From positions 1 to 64,000 of the forward strand of contig CAIQIE010000354.1 in assembly GCA_903871805.1 (NCBI GenBank): 64,000 bases of DNA, given 5' to 3'. Below are positions 1 to 8,157 of the stretch, one piece after another (position 1 is the stretch's first letter; every line of letters starts with the position of its first letter). This stretch comes from an uncultured Planctomycetaceae bacterium (GTDB lineage: Bacteria > Planctomycetota > Planctomycetia > Planctomycetales > Planctomycetaceae). A model generated the notes under the pieces. The model had not been told where the DNA came from, did no database searches, and saw nothing but the letters and a program-made list of their open reading frames with translations. A program made the position numbers and the translations under genes.

Positions 1-1
1 A

Positions 2-75
2 CGTCCCCGGCGGGATTCGAACCTGCGACCTTCGGTTTAGGAAACCGACGCTCTATCCTGCTGAGCTACGAGGAC
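2..75 (-). tRNA. tRNA-Arg (anticodon CCT)
   Basis: The reverse complement folds as a full cloverleaf. The acceptor arms GTCCTCG and CGGGGAC pair with one G-T wobble, there is a D-arm with AGCTCAGCAGGATAGAGC, and the anticodon arm is TCGGT-TTCCTAA-ACCGA, which places CCT at positions 34-36. The T-arm carries GGTTCGAATCC. The discriminator base is G and no CCA is encoded. The gene reads leftward and lies at the very edge of the window. Confidence 0.95.
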
Positions 76-489
76 TTTTTCGTTTACTTTCCATGCGTCG
101 CGAGATGGAATTCGCGACGCTGAGTTCTGAACTGTGATCCTGTCAACCTGTCGGTTTACCTGAAAAATTGACGAACTTTCGACGCTTTAATATTGCGTTG
201 TACATGGCTGCAAGCATGGTCGTTTCAATGGCCCCACTTTCGCTTGACAGTAGCCGCTGCTGGCAGATTGCCCAAACAACACAGTGGTGACTCGGCGAAG
301 TAAGTGCGGGACTTGACGACTTGCAATGGTAAACCGATGCAAGACCCCGTTGCGAAGTATGTCGTCCACGCAGGATTGTTGCAAGGCTGACGGTGCTGCC
401 GTCAGAATTTGATGGCATTGGTCACGGGTACCGCCGGACCCGTAGATTCCTTTTGCCTGAATTTTGACGCCCGACGGTACGTCGTTCGG
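76..489. other. Intergenic, no convincing gene
   Basis: Apart from the palindrome next to the tRNA gene, I see nothing coding. The minus-strand ORFs of 91 and 65 codons have no ribosome-binding site, unusual composition and no recognisable domain. Confidence 0.5.
95..120. repeat. Perfect 9-bp inverted repeat 5' of tRNA-Arg
   Basis: GCGTCGCGA and TCGCGACGC are perfect inverted repeats around an 8-base loop. The palindrome lies about 20 bp upstream of the 5' end of the leftward tRNA-Arg gene. No T-run follows on either strand, so it is not a standard intrinsic terminator. It may be an operator-like or processing element; the function is unknown. Confidence 0.6.
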
Positions 490-519
490 TTGCCGCCGGG
501 GATGATTCTTCGCTAATAT
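490..519 (+). promoter_or_regulatory. Candidate sigma70 promoter for the isomerase gene
   Basis: TTGCCG and TAATAT are separated by 18 bp and end about 90 bp upstream of the ATG at 608. The -10 box is good and the -35 box is moderate. The call rests on pattern only. Confidence 0.4.
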
Positions 520-607
520 CGAACAAGATTACAGTTGGCGCGGGGGTGGTTCAACAACCGGTGCCGGGCGAGGCCGTGTTCCCTTGTGTACGAAAGGTGA
601 CGGACGC

Positions 608-1546
608 ATGCAATTCGATCGACGGCAATTTGTCGGGGCTCTGGCGGCGACCACGTCTGGTTTGTTGGCGTCCCGATATTCTGGTGCTGCTGCCGCCATG
701 GGGCCGGCGGATCCGCCGGTGCGTTCGGGAAAGCCCCTGTTGCGTCTGAGTCTGGCGGGGTATTCGTTTCACAGTCGCATGGTGCGCCGCGGGACGCCCG
801 AGCAAATCGCTCAGGCTGAGATGACTCTGGAAAAATTCATTGCGTTCTGTGCCGATCAGGGTTTGGCAGCGACCGAGTTGACGGGGTATTACTTTCCCAA
901 AGACATTACTCCTGAGTACCTGCTGTCGCTGCGATCGTTGACGCACCGGCTGGGGCTTTCCATTTCTGCCACCGCCATCGGCAATGACTTCTGCCTTGCG
1001 GAAGGGGATGCGCGGCAAAAGCAGCTGCAGGAGTGTCGGGAATGGATTGATTACGCGGCCATCATGGGAGCTCCTGCTATCCGGATTTTTGCAGGACAGG
1101 TGCCCAAAGGGGATTCCGAGGAGGCGGCGGTCGCCCGGTGTGCCTCGGGAATCAATGAGTGTCTGCAGTATGCGGCCCAAAAGGGCGTGTTCCTGGCGTT
1201 GGAGAATCATGGCGGCATCACGGCAACTCCTGCCCAGATGCTGCGGATTATCGAGCAGGTGCAGACGTCACCCTGGTTTGGAGTGAATTTCGACAGCGGC
1301 AATTTTCAAACGGATGATCCGTACGCAGATCTGAAAAAGATCGCTCCGTATGCCGTCAATGCTCAAATTAAGGCGTCGGTGACAATTGCCGGAAAGAAGC
1401 AGCCTGCGGACTTCGCTCGGATTACCGACATTTTGAAGGAGGCGGGTTACCGGGGCTTTGTGGCTCTTGAGTATGAGGAAAAGGAAGCTCCTTTTGAGGC
1501 GATTCCCCGGATTCTGGATCAGCTGCGACCACTGGTGGATGCGTGA
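608..1546 (+). CDS. Tat-exported sugar phosphate isomerase/epimerase family protein (xylose isomerase-like TIM barrel)
   Basis: This 312-residue protein starts with a twin-arginine export signal (DRRQFVGAL followed by an Ala-rich hydrophobic stretch, about residues 4-32). A TIM-barrel domain of the sugar isomerase/AP endonuclease 2 family follows. Candidate metal-ligand segments are visible, including ALENHGG, NFDSGNF and a C-terminal ALEYE. Such secreted isomerase-like proteins are abundant in planctomycetes, usually with unknown substrates. The track starts at TTG 584. I prefer ATG 608 because AAAGGTGA sits 7 bases upstream and because the Tat motif then lies at the N-terminus as expected. 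It is monocistronic; a palindromic repeat follows 60 bp after the stop. Confidence 0.8.
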   Translation: MQFDRRQFVGALAATTSGLLASRYSGAAAAMGPADPPVRSGKPLLRLSLAGYSFHSRMVRRGTPEQIAQAEMTLEKFIAFCADQGLAATELTGYYFPKDITPEYLLSLRSLTHRLGLSISATAIGNDFCLAEGDARQKQLQECREWIDYAAIMGAPAIRIFAGQVPKGDSEEAAVARCASGINECLQYAAQKGVFLALENHGGITATPAQMLRIIEQVQTSPWFGVNFDSGNFQTDDPYADLKKIAPYAVNAQIKASVTIAGKKQPADFARITDILKEAGYRGFVALEYEEKEAPFEAIPRILDQLRPLVDA

Positions 1547-1606
1547 ATGCTGACGCATGACACGTTGATTTGGGGGACACGTTAATCTGGGAGAAATCCG
1601 CGAAGT

Positions 1607-1739
1607 CTAGTGCTTTGTCAAAGCCTGAAATTGGGGTTCACCGACATTCCCGCGCAGGCGGGGATCCAGATCGCGGCGCTAGTTTCCCGCCTGCGCGGGA
1701 ATGACGTAACCCAAAAACTAAGGTTTGACAAAGCACTAG
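1607..1739. repeat. MITE-like palindromic element with two dRS3-like arms
   Basis: The ends are perfect 16-bp terminal inverted repeats, CTAGTGCTTTGTCAAA and its complement. Inside, CATTCCCGCGCAGGCGGG (1645-1662) is perfectly inverted at 1686-1703, so nearly the whole 133 bp can fold. Each inner arm has the shape ATTCCC-N8-GGGAAT, resembling neisserial dRS3 repeats. The outer CTAG could be a 4-bp target duplication. No ORF lies within it, as expected for a non-autonomous element. Its right end overlaps the last codon positions of the diadenylate cyclase gene. Confidence 0.75.
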
Positions 1740-2677
1740 TCGGGTGAGTCTGCAGAGACGTCGTGCCACTTCATCGCGTTGCGCATCGGTTCGATCCGCA
1801 GAACAATCTTGCCATCCTGAAAGACGCGGACTGTGCCGGTTGATTCCGAAACGGCGATGGCGATTGCGCCGGTGGCTTTAGAGATTTCGGCGGCTGCCCA
1901 GTGTCGGGAGCCCAGTCCTTTGGACAGGGTCAGGCCTTCGGCGGACGCGCGGAGGTGTCGACCGGCGGCGATGGCCAGTCCGTCTGAGGAAATCACGAAG
2001 GCACCGTCGATCTGGGCGAGTTCGCGAATGCTTTCGCGAACCCGCGGATTGCGAATGGAGCGTTCTGTTTTGGGATAACCGCGGAATGGATCGTGGATCT
2101 GTTCCGTGGACAATTCCATGACTTTACGGTGGTTACCGACAACGAAGAGCGTGCCGACGGGCTTGCCTTCGCGTCCATCGCGGCCGATGTCGCAGGCGAG
2201 GTCGACGACGATCCGGAGTGTTTCGAGAGGGACTTTGGTTTCCAGTCGTTGCAGGTCACGCGACGTCAGTTTGGACAGCTGTTCGGCCAGTCGAACGACG
2301 GAAATCGTGTCGCTGGTATCTTTTTCGAATGTGGAATAGACGACAACAACCACGTCGCCAGTTTGGAGTAATTCGTCGGCGATCGCTTCGAGCAGGACCT
2401 GGGTGACCTGAAATTGCCGAGTTTGAGGATCGTGCTGAATGGCGATGACAGCGATGTCATCGTGTTTGGCGGCGTCCTGAACATCTTTCTGATCGGAGGC
2501 GACGATGATGCGAAAGTTACCCGTTTCCTGCTTGAGCCGAGCGAAGTCCAGTGGCCGTTCGGCAATCAGAACGATGGCCGCAGCCTGAACCGCTTCCGCC
2601 AGCTTTGTAGCTGCGGAAAGTATACGCTGGCATTCACGGGTGAGTTCCTGACGAATCATATTTAGAGTGTACGTCAT
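1736..2677 (-). CDS. Diadenylate cyclase (c-di-AMP synthase), pyruvate-kinase-like domain plus DAC domain, DacZ-like
   Basis: The 313-residue protein should condense two ATP into the second messenger c-di-AMP. The N-terminal ~130 residues look like the alpha/beta C-terminal domain of pyruvate kinase (AIVLIAERPL ... DVVVVVYSTF). The C-terminal half is the DisA_N/DAC domain, with the DGAF motif and GSRHWAAAEISK, which corresponds to the conserved RHR region, followed by AIAVSESTGTVRVFQDG. This order matches archaeal DacZ-type enzymes rather than DisA or the membrane-bound CdaA. There are no membrane segments. One oddity is that the stop codon TAG lies within the terminal inverted repeat of the adjacent palindromic element, so the extreme C-terminus (SADSPD) may be altered relative to orthologs. 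An internal ATG at residue 7 is an alternative start. Confidence 0.8.
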   Translation of the reverse strand: MTYTLNMIRQELTRECQRILSAATKLAEAVQAAAIVLIAERPLDFARLKQETGNFRIIVASDQKDVQDAAKHDDIAVIAIQHDPQTRQFQVTQVLLEAIADELLQTGDVVVVVYSTFEKDTSDTISVVRLAEQLSKLTSRDLQRLETKVPLETLRIVVDLACDIGRDGREGKPVGTLFVVGNHRKVMELSTEQIHDPFRGYPKTERSIRNPRVRESIRELAQIDGAFVISSDGLAIAAGRHLRASAEGLTLSKGLGSRHWAAAEISKATGAIAIAVSESTGTVRVFQDGKIVLRIEPMRNAMKWHDVSADSPD

Positions 2678-3036
2678 CGATACGTGCGGTCAACGCATCG
2701 AAAACCTCTTTTCTCATTCGAATTTCTCATAAAAACTCGTTTATTGGCCGGGTTTCGGCAAAAATAGAGCGAAGGCTGCCGGGGTGGTGGGCAAATCCGA
2801 GTGGACGCAGTGCGTTGCATTTGCAGAAATTTCTGGATGTTTCCGGATTGGGGGCTCGGACGGACTGTTTTTTGGAGATAATACGGGCAGCCGCGGCGGG
2901 CCTCTGCGTTAATTAACAGGGCAGGCTGTCGGTTGTTCCCCCGAGTTGAAACCCGTTGTGAGGGAATTGATGGCTGTCGTTTGTGAACGCTCTTTTCAGG
3001 GCATGGATGTGATACTTTTTCAGGCAGGACGCGTCT
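2678..3036. other. Divergent intergenic region
   Basis: This 359-bp spacer lies between the leftward cyclase and the rightward DUF454 gene and must hold both promoters. It is AT-richer near 2700-2770. I could not pick a convincing -35/-10 pair and see no ORF or palindrome. Confidence 0.4.
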
Positions 3037-3525
3037 GTGTCAGATCCTATTGAGTCAGTCCAGCAGGTCTATGGCCTGAAAAGGGCTCTGTACCTTTTGG
3101 GGGGCAGTCTGGCCATGCTGCTTGCGGCTGTGGGCTGTGTGCTTCCAGGAATCCCTGCGACGCCCTTCATCATTCTGGCAGTGGCCCTGTTTGCCAGGTC
3201 GTCGCCGTGGATGCACGGTTGTCTGTTGCGGTCCCGGGTTTTCGGGCCCTACATTGAAGACTGGAGAACTCATCGCGCTATTCGGCCGCATGTTCGTGTT
3301 GTCGCGGTGATTGCCGTGCTGACAGGGGTCGGGCTGACGTGTTTCCTGAGTCCTGTTGGTGTGCTGCTGAAGGCTTTGACAATTGTCGCCGGTTTGATTG
3401 GATTGATGGTTGTGTTTTGGCTGCCCGTGCGGTCAATCCCACGCGGCGGGTCTCCACGGCCGGTGTTTTCGCAAGCGGAGACAGCTTTAAAGTCTTCGGA
3501 GCGACGGATGAAGTCGGCGGAATGA
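3037..3525 (+). CDS. DUF454 (YbaN-like) inner-membrane protein
   Basis: This 162-residue membrane protein is recognised by its DUF454 pattern: an N-terminal hydrophobic segment with VGCVLPGIPATPFIILA, then ALFARSSPW and a short loop with VFGPYIEDWRTHRAI. Two adjacent C-terminal hydrophobic segments follow, and the tail is hydrophilic. The family is widespread and functionally uncharacterised. The start is GTG 3037. It probably begins a three-gene run with ubiX (76 bp downstream) and the DUF4345-like gene. Confidence 0.8.
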   Translation: MSDPIESVQQVYGLKRALYLLGGSLAMLLAAVGCVLPGIPATPFIILAVALFARSSPWMHGCLLRSRVFGPYIEDWRTHRAIRPHVRVVAVIAVLTGVGLTCFLSPVGVLLKALTIVAGLIGLMVVFWLPVRSIPRGGSPRPVFSQAETALKSSERRMKSAE

Positions 3526-3601
3526 GCGGTGAGTTGTGCCGTGCTCTGGCTGCCAGATGCGTCCGAAAAACGTGTCTTAACCAACAGCGACTTTCGGGAG
3601 C

Positions 3602-4294
3602 ATGCAGGTGACAACGGCGTTTGAAAAACAGATTGTTGTGGCGATTACGGGTGCCAGTGGTGCTGTCTACGCGCTGCGGTTGATTCAAACGCTACTTGCC
3701 GCGGGGCGAAATGCGCACGTGGTGGTCAGTGGTGCGGCCAGACAGGTATTTCAGCAGGAATTGGAAACCGGGCTTCCTTCTCGGACGGGGGAGTGTCCCG
3801 AGTGGATGGAAGTGATTCACACGGTAACCGAAGGGGCTGGAAATGGACTCTGGAAGTTCCGGCCGATGACTGGTCTTCCGGGTGTCACCCCCGGGAAGGT
3901 GTTTCAGTATGGGTCTTCGGACTTTCATTCCAGTATTGCCAGTGGATCCAGCCTGACCGGGGGCATGGTGATTTGTCCATGTTCGATGGGCACTTTGTCG
4001 GCAATTGCGACGGGCGCGTCGACCAATCTCATTCACCGAGCAGCCGATGTTCACCTCAAGGAACGTCGTCCGCTGATTCTGGTGCCGCGGGAGACGCCGC
4101 TGGGGATTATCCAGCTGGAAAACATGGTCGCAGTTTCTCGTGCGGGAGCGACGGTTCTGCCGGCGATGCCGGGTCTGTATCATCAGCCAAAATGTCTGGG
4201 CGATCTGGCTGACTTTCTGGTGGCGAGAATCTGTGATCATCTTAAGATTCCGCACTCGCTGAGTTCTCGCTGGGGGCAGGCGGTAGAGAGTTAA
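3602..4294 (+). CDS. ubiX: UbiX-family flavin prenyltransferase
   Basis: UbiX attaches dimethylallyl to FMN to make prenylated FMN, the cofactor of UbiD-type decarboxylases. The diagnostic ITGASGAVYALR flavin-binding motif sits at about residues 15-26. The active-site half has GMVICPCSMGTLSAIATG, HLKERRPLILVPRETPLG and a PAMPGLYHQP segment. At 230 residues it is longer than the usual 185-200. The surplus is an insertion of roughly 25 residues around GNGLWKFRPMTGLPG, before the serine-rich flavin loop. The start is ATG 3602 with GGGAG upstream. Its partner UbiD is not in the window. It sits in a run with DUF454 upstream and the DUF4345-like gene 26 bp downstream. Confidence 0.88.
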   Translation: MQVTTAFEKQIVVAITGASGAVYALRLIQTLLAAGRNAHVVVSGAARQVFQQELETGLPSRTGECPEWMEVIHTVTEGAGNGLWKFRPMTGLPGVTPGKVFQYGSSDFHSSIASGSSLTGGMVICPCSMGTLSAIATGASTNLIHRAADVHLKERRPLILVPRETPLGIIQLENMVAVSRAGATVLPAMPGLYHQPKCLGDLADFLVARICDHLKIPHSLSSRWGQAVES

Positions 4295-4320
4295 GAGTTG
4301 ATTTTATTGAAGGCAGTTTC

Positions 4321-4812
4321 ATGGTGCGGGCTTTTCTGGCGTGTGCAGGGGCGTTGTATCTGATTCTGGCGGGATGGTGCGCGTGGAAGCCTGTTGAGGC
4401 AGCGAACACGGTGGGGCTGCAGCTGTTGCCGGGGTCCGGTCAGTCAGAGTTTCTGACTGTCTATGGGGGGTTGGAGGCCGGGCTGGGTGTTATGCTGCTG
4501 TTGCCGTTGTTCTGGCCCAGTTTGGTTCGAAGCGCCCTGATCAACAGCACTGTAATTCATGGATGCTTGTTGGTATTCCGAGTGGCTGGTTTTTTCCTCT
4601 TCAGCGGCATCTCCTCGACGACTAACAATCTGGCGATTGGCGAGGGCAGTCTGTTCCTGTGCAGTGCAGTACTATTGTGGACGTACCGAGGCGGTTCGCG
4701 CGAGGGCTCCCGCCGCGGCTCTCGGGGGAGTTCGCGTGGAAGCTCACGACGCAGTTCGCGGCGAAGTTCAGGGGTTTCGACGCAGGTCGAGGGTGAAGGG
4801 GAAGTCGGTTGA
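4321..4812 (+). CDS. DUF4345-like four-helix membrane protein with Arg/Ser-rich tail
   Basis: This 163-residue protein has four predicted membrane segments across residues ~1-125, in the style of DUF4345/DoxX-like small membrane proteins (ALYLILAGWCAWKP, YGGLEAGLGVMLLLP). The last ~40 residues are a strikingly repetitive Arg/Ser/Gly tail (for example SRGSSRGSSRRSSRRSSG), encoded by imperfect repeats. The tail overlaps the 3' end of the convergent transglutaminase gene by 45 bp. The function is unknown. It is probably co-transcribed with ubiX. Confidence 0.65.
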   Translation: MVRAFLACAGALYLILAGWCAWKPVEAANTVGLQLLPGSGQSEFLTVYGGLEAGLGVMLLLPLFWPSLVRSALINSTVIHGCLLVFRVAGFFLFSGISSTTNNLAIGEGSLFLCSAVLLWTYRGGSREGSRRGSRGSSRGSSRRSSRRSSGVSTQVEGEGEVG

Positions 4813-7800
4813 CATACGAGGCTCGCGCGGGATCAGACGACCACCGGTGTGTCCCATGCGGAAGAACCGTCCTGCACGCCGACTTTCTGCGGCGAGTGCA
4901 TTGACCGGGTAGCCAGCGGGATTGAGTCCTCCTGGATGATCGACGTGATAGCGACAACCTCCAAGAGACTGCTGCGTGGCAGAGTCAACGACGTCGATAG
5001 TGAGGGGAACGTGGACGCCGATATTGGGGTGCAGGCAGCCTGGAGGACGCCACGCGCGGTAGCGGACACCACCGACGAATTCTCCAGGAGTTTGTGTGGG
5101 CTGGAGCGGAACTCGAATCCCGTTGACCGTAATGCAGTGATTTTTGGAATACAGGCCCTGGACTTTGACCTGTAAGCGTTCGACAGAGGAGTCGACGTAG
5201 CGGGTTGTACCCCCGGTACCGGGCTCTTCTCCCAGGACGTACCATGGTTCCAAAGCCTGTCGCAATTCGACGTCAACACCGCCGGCCTGGAAGGTTCCGA
5301 TCAGGGGACAGCGGAATTCAAAGTGAGTTCCAAACCATGAAGACTCCATCTCGAACCCGGCCGCATTGAGATACTGCATGACAGAATCCAGGTCCTGCCA
5401 CAGATAGTGCGGGAGCATGAAGCGGTCATGAATGAGTGTGCGCCAGCGGATGAGTGGATCGCGTAAGGGTTTTTCCCAGAACGCCGCAACAAGGGCGCGG
5501 ACAAGCAGTTGCTGCGCAAGGCTCATCCGAGGATGGGGGGGCATTTCGAATCCGCGGAGTTCAACGAGACCGAGTCTTCCGGCGGAATGGTCTGGTGAGA
5601 ACAGTTTGTCAATGCAGATTTCGGCGCGGTGTGTATTTCCGGTGAGGTCTACGAGGAGGTTTCGGAACAGTCGGTCGACGAGCCAGTTGGGGATCCACCC
5701 GCGACCGGATTCCGGCACCTGTTCGAAGGCGGTTTCCAGTTCATACATGGCATCAGCGCGACCTTCGTCGACGCGGGGCGCCTGGCTGGTTGGGCCAATG
5801 AACAGGCTGGAGAACAGATAGGACAACGATGGATGATTGTTCCAGAAGCCGATAAAGCTTCTTAGAAGATCCGGGCGTCGCAGAAACGGGCTATCCGCGG
5901 GCACTGCGGCGCCAAGCACGAGGTGATTTCCGCCACCGGTTCCGGTGTGGCGTCCATCGAGCTGAAACTTTTCGGTTCCAAGTCGGCAGAGTCGTGCGTC
6001 TTCGTGGACGCCGTAGGTAATTTGTTTGAGGTGTTCCCAGTCCCTTGCCGGATGCACATTGACTTCAATCACACCGGGATCGGGCGTGACTTTCAGAATT
6101 TCGATACGAGGGTCCTGCGGTGGCAGATAGCCTTCGATGATGACCGGCATCTGCATGGATTCTGCAGTGGCCTCGATGGAGGCCACAAGATCGAGGTAGT
6201 CTTCGAGTGTACCGACCGGCGGCATGAAGACTCGCAGGCGTCCATCGCGGGGTTCGACGCAGAGTGCTGTGCGGACGACGGGCCCGGTGACAGCAGGAGA
6301 TCCGGCAGCATCGCCATAGACTTCGGCTGCATCATCCATCAGGCCCGGGCGTTGCAGAGTTTGTTTCTGCCGTGCCTGTTTTTCAGGGCGATTTTCGCTG
6401 AGTCGGTCCTGGGCGTTTCGCCGCAGTTCGGTGTAGCCCGGAAGCGGTGCGCGGTCTGCGAAAGGATCGAGTGTGTAGACGTGGGGATCTGTGGAGCCGC
6501 TGATGGGTAAGGAATCCAGAGGCAGCCGCAGCCCGATTGGAGAATCGCCGGGAATCAGAAACAGTCTGTGGGAGCGAAACGGCCAGTAGCCGCTTAACCA
6601 TTTTGCGTTGGTTTGCCACCAGGCCCGTGTGAGTGGAAGGACAAAGCCGGCGGGCTTATTGACGCCACGTTCGAGGGCTCGGCTAAGTCGTCGTCTGTCT
6701 TCATCGGCGTCGGGATCGAAATTGCGGAGATCGACATCGACTGGCAGTTTCTGTTCGATGTCAATGAGGTGGAACACATCTTCGAATGCTGGTCGGATCC
6801 AGTGTTCTTCGACCTGCAGTCTGGAGGCGAGTTCGCAGACAAACTGGGCAGCGACGTTTGAGTCAGCGACTTGTGCGACAGCGTCGCGGCGATTCTCGAG
6901 GTCCAGTCCCGCCAGCAGAGCTTCATTCTTCCAGATAGGCTGTCCGTCCTTTCGCCAGAGACAGGTGTAGGCCCAGCGGGGCAGTGTCTCGCCGGGATAC
7001 CACTTTCCCTGACCGTAATGCAGCAGGCCTCCCGGGCCGAATCGCTGTCTCAGACTGCGAATCAGTTGATCGGAGAGTTTCTGCTTGGCCGGTCCGACCG
7101 CGGCAGAGTTCCATTCGTCGCCTTCCATGTCATCGATGGAGACGAAGGTGGGTTCGCCGCCCATGGTGAGCCGAACATCGGCAGTTTTCAGACGCTGATC
7201 GACGAGGTAACCGATGCGATCAATCTTTTGCCAGACATCTTCGGAGTACGGCAGCGTGACGCGGGGATCTTCGTGGATACGAGTGACCGTCATCTGAAAG
7301 TCGAACTCGACCTCACTTTTTTCAATGGCTCCGGAGATCGGAGCGGCGGATTGAGGTGAGGGAGTGGCCGCGAGCGGGATATGGCCTTCTCCGGTGAGCA
7401 GCCCGGAGGTGGGATCGAGCCCGGCCCAACCGGCTCCGGGCAGGTAAACTTCAGTCCATGCGTGGAGATCCGTGAAATCTGTTTCCGGACCTTCCGGACC
7501 TTCGAGTGGTTTCTGGTCTGCAGTGAGTTGAATGAGGTAGCCGGAGACGAAGCGTGCGGCGAGCCCGAAGCTTCGCAGCAGGTGCACCAGAAGCCATGCG
7601 GAATCGCGACAGGAACCTGAGCCACGACGCAGAGTTTCCTCGGGCGACTGGACTCCCGGTTCCAGCCGAATGAGGTAGCGGACAGCAGCCTGAATTTTCT
7701 GGTTCATGTCCACGAGAAATTCGATAGTACGCCGAGGGCGGACATCGATGGTCTTCCGGAAGGCCTTCAATTCCGGGCTTTGACTGAATGGTGTCAGGAA

Positions 7801-8157
7801 AGGTTTCAGATCCTGAGCCAGCTCGTCGGCATACTGAAACGGAAAAGTCATCGCTGCATCTTCGAGGAAGAAATCGAAGGGGTTGATGACAGTCATGTCG
7901 GCGACGACGTCCACGGTAACGACGAGCCTATCGGTTTTTTCGGGGAAGACAATTCTGGCGAGATAGTTTCCGAAGGGATCCTGTTGCCAGTTAATGAAGT
8001 GGTTTGCGGGCTCGATTTTCAGGGAGTAGGCGTCGATGGGGGTTCGGCTGTGCGGTGCTGGGCGAAGGCGGATCACCTGAGGGCCCAGCGAAACCAGTCG
8101 ATCGTAGTGATAGGACGTTTGATGAGAAAGGGCGACTTTGATTGGCATGCGAATCAC
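4768..8157 (-). CDS. Transglutaminase-like / DUF2126 protein
   Basis: This 1129-residue protein has the full architecture of the bacterial transglutaminase-DUF2126 family. It starts with a transglutaminase N-terminal beta domain (residues ~1-90). The catalytic core follows, with Cys in GSGSCRDSAWLLVHLLR, His in DLHAWTEVYLPG and Asp in GLDPTSGL. The rest is the large DUF2126 region (YGQGKWYPGETLPRWA, GRHTGTGGGNHLVLG, ending in TLDLRRNP). The family is usually encoded with alpha-E and circularly permuted ATP-grasp proteins and is suspected to act in peptide tagging; neither partner is visible here. An internal ATG at residue 4 is an alternative start. The 3' end overlaps the DUF4345-like gene in the opposite direction. 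Confidence 0.9.
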   Translation of the reverse strand: MIRMPIKVALSHQTSYHYDRLVSLGPQVIRLRPAPHSRTPIDAYSLKIEPANHFINWQQDPFGNYLARIVFPEKTDRLVVTVDVVADMTVINPFDFFLEDAAMTFPFQYADELAQDLKPFLTPFSQSPELKAFRKTIDVRPRRTIEFLVDMNQKIQAAVRYLIRLEPGVQSPEETLRRGSGSCRDSAWLLVHLLRSFGLAARFVSGYLIQLTADQKPLEGPEGPETDFTDLHAWTEVYLPGAGWAGLDPTSGLLTGEGHIPLAATPSPQSAAPISGAIEKSEVEFDFQMTVTRIHEDPRVTLPYSEDVWQKIDRIGYLVDQRLKTADVRLTMGGEPTFVSIDDMEGDEWNSAAVGPAKQKLSDQLIRSLRQRFGPGGLLHYGQGKWYPGETLPRWAYTCLWRKDGQPIWKNEALLAGLDLENRRDAVAQVADSNVAAQFVCELASRLQVEEHWIRPAFEDVFHLIDIEQKLPVDVDLRNFDPDADEDRRRLSRALERGVNKPAGFVLPLTRAWWQTNAKWLSGYWPFRSHRLFLIPGDSPIGLRLPLDSLPISGSTDPHVYTLDPFADRAPLPGYTELRRNAQDRLSENRPEKQARQKQTLQRPGLMDDAAEVYGDAAGSPAVTGPVVRTALCVEPRDGRLRVFMPPVGTLEDYLDLVASIEATAESMQMPVIIEGYLPPQDPRIEILKVTPDPGVIEVNVHPARDWEHLKQITYGVHEDARLCRLGTEKFQLDGRHTGTGGGNHLVLGAAVPADSPFLRRPDLLRSFIGFWNNHPSLSYLFSSLFIGPTSQAPRVDEGRADAMYELETAFEQVPESGRGWIPNWLVDRLFRNLLVDLTGNTHRAEICIDKLFSPDHSAGRLGLVELRGFEMPPHPRMSLAQQLLVRALVAAFWEKPLRDPLIRWRTLIHDRFMLPHYLWQDLDSVMQYLNAAGFEMESSWFGTHFEFRCPLIGTFQAGGVDVELRQALEPWYVLGEEPGTGGTTRYVDSSVERLQVKVQGLYSKNHCITVNGIRVPLQPTQTPGEFVGGVRYRAWRPPGCLHPNIGVHVPLTIDVVDSATQQSLGGCRYHVDHPGGLNPAGYPVNALAAESRRAGRFFRMGHTGGRLIPREPRMSTDFPFTLDLRRNP

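Noticed and set aside
6383-7359. Several long plus-strand ORFs opposite the transglutaminase gene
   Set aside because: They are antisense shadows of a gene with clear domain evidence; composition is Arg/Ser-rich as expected for shadows.
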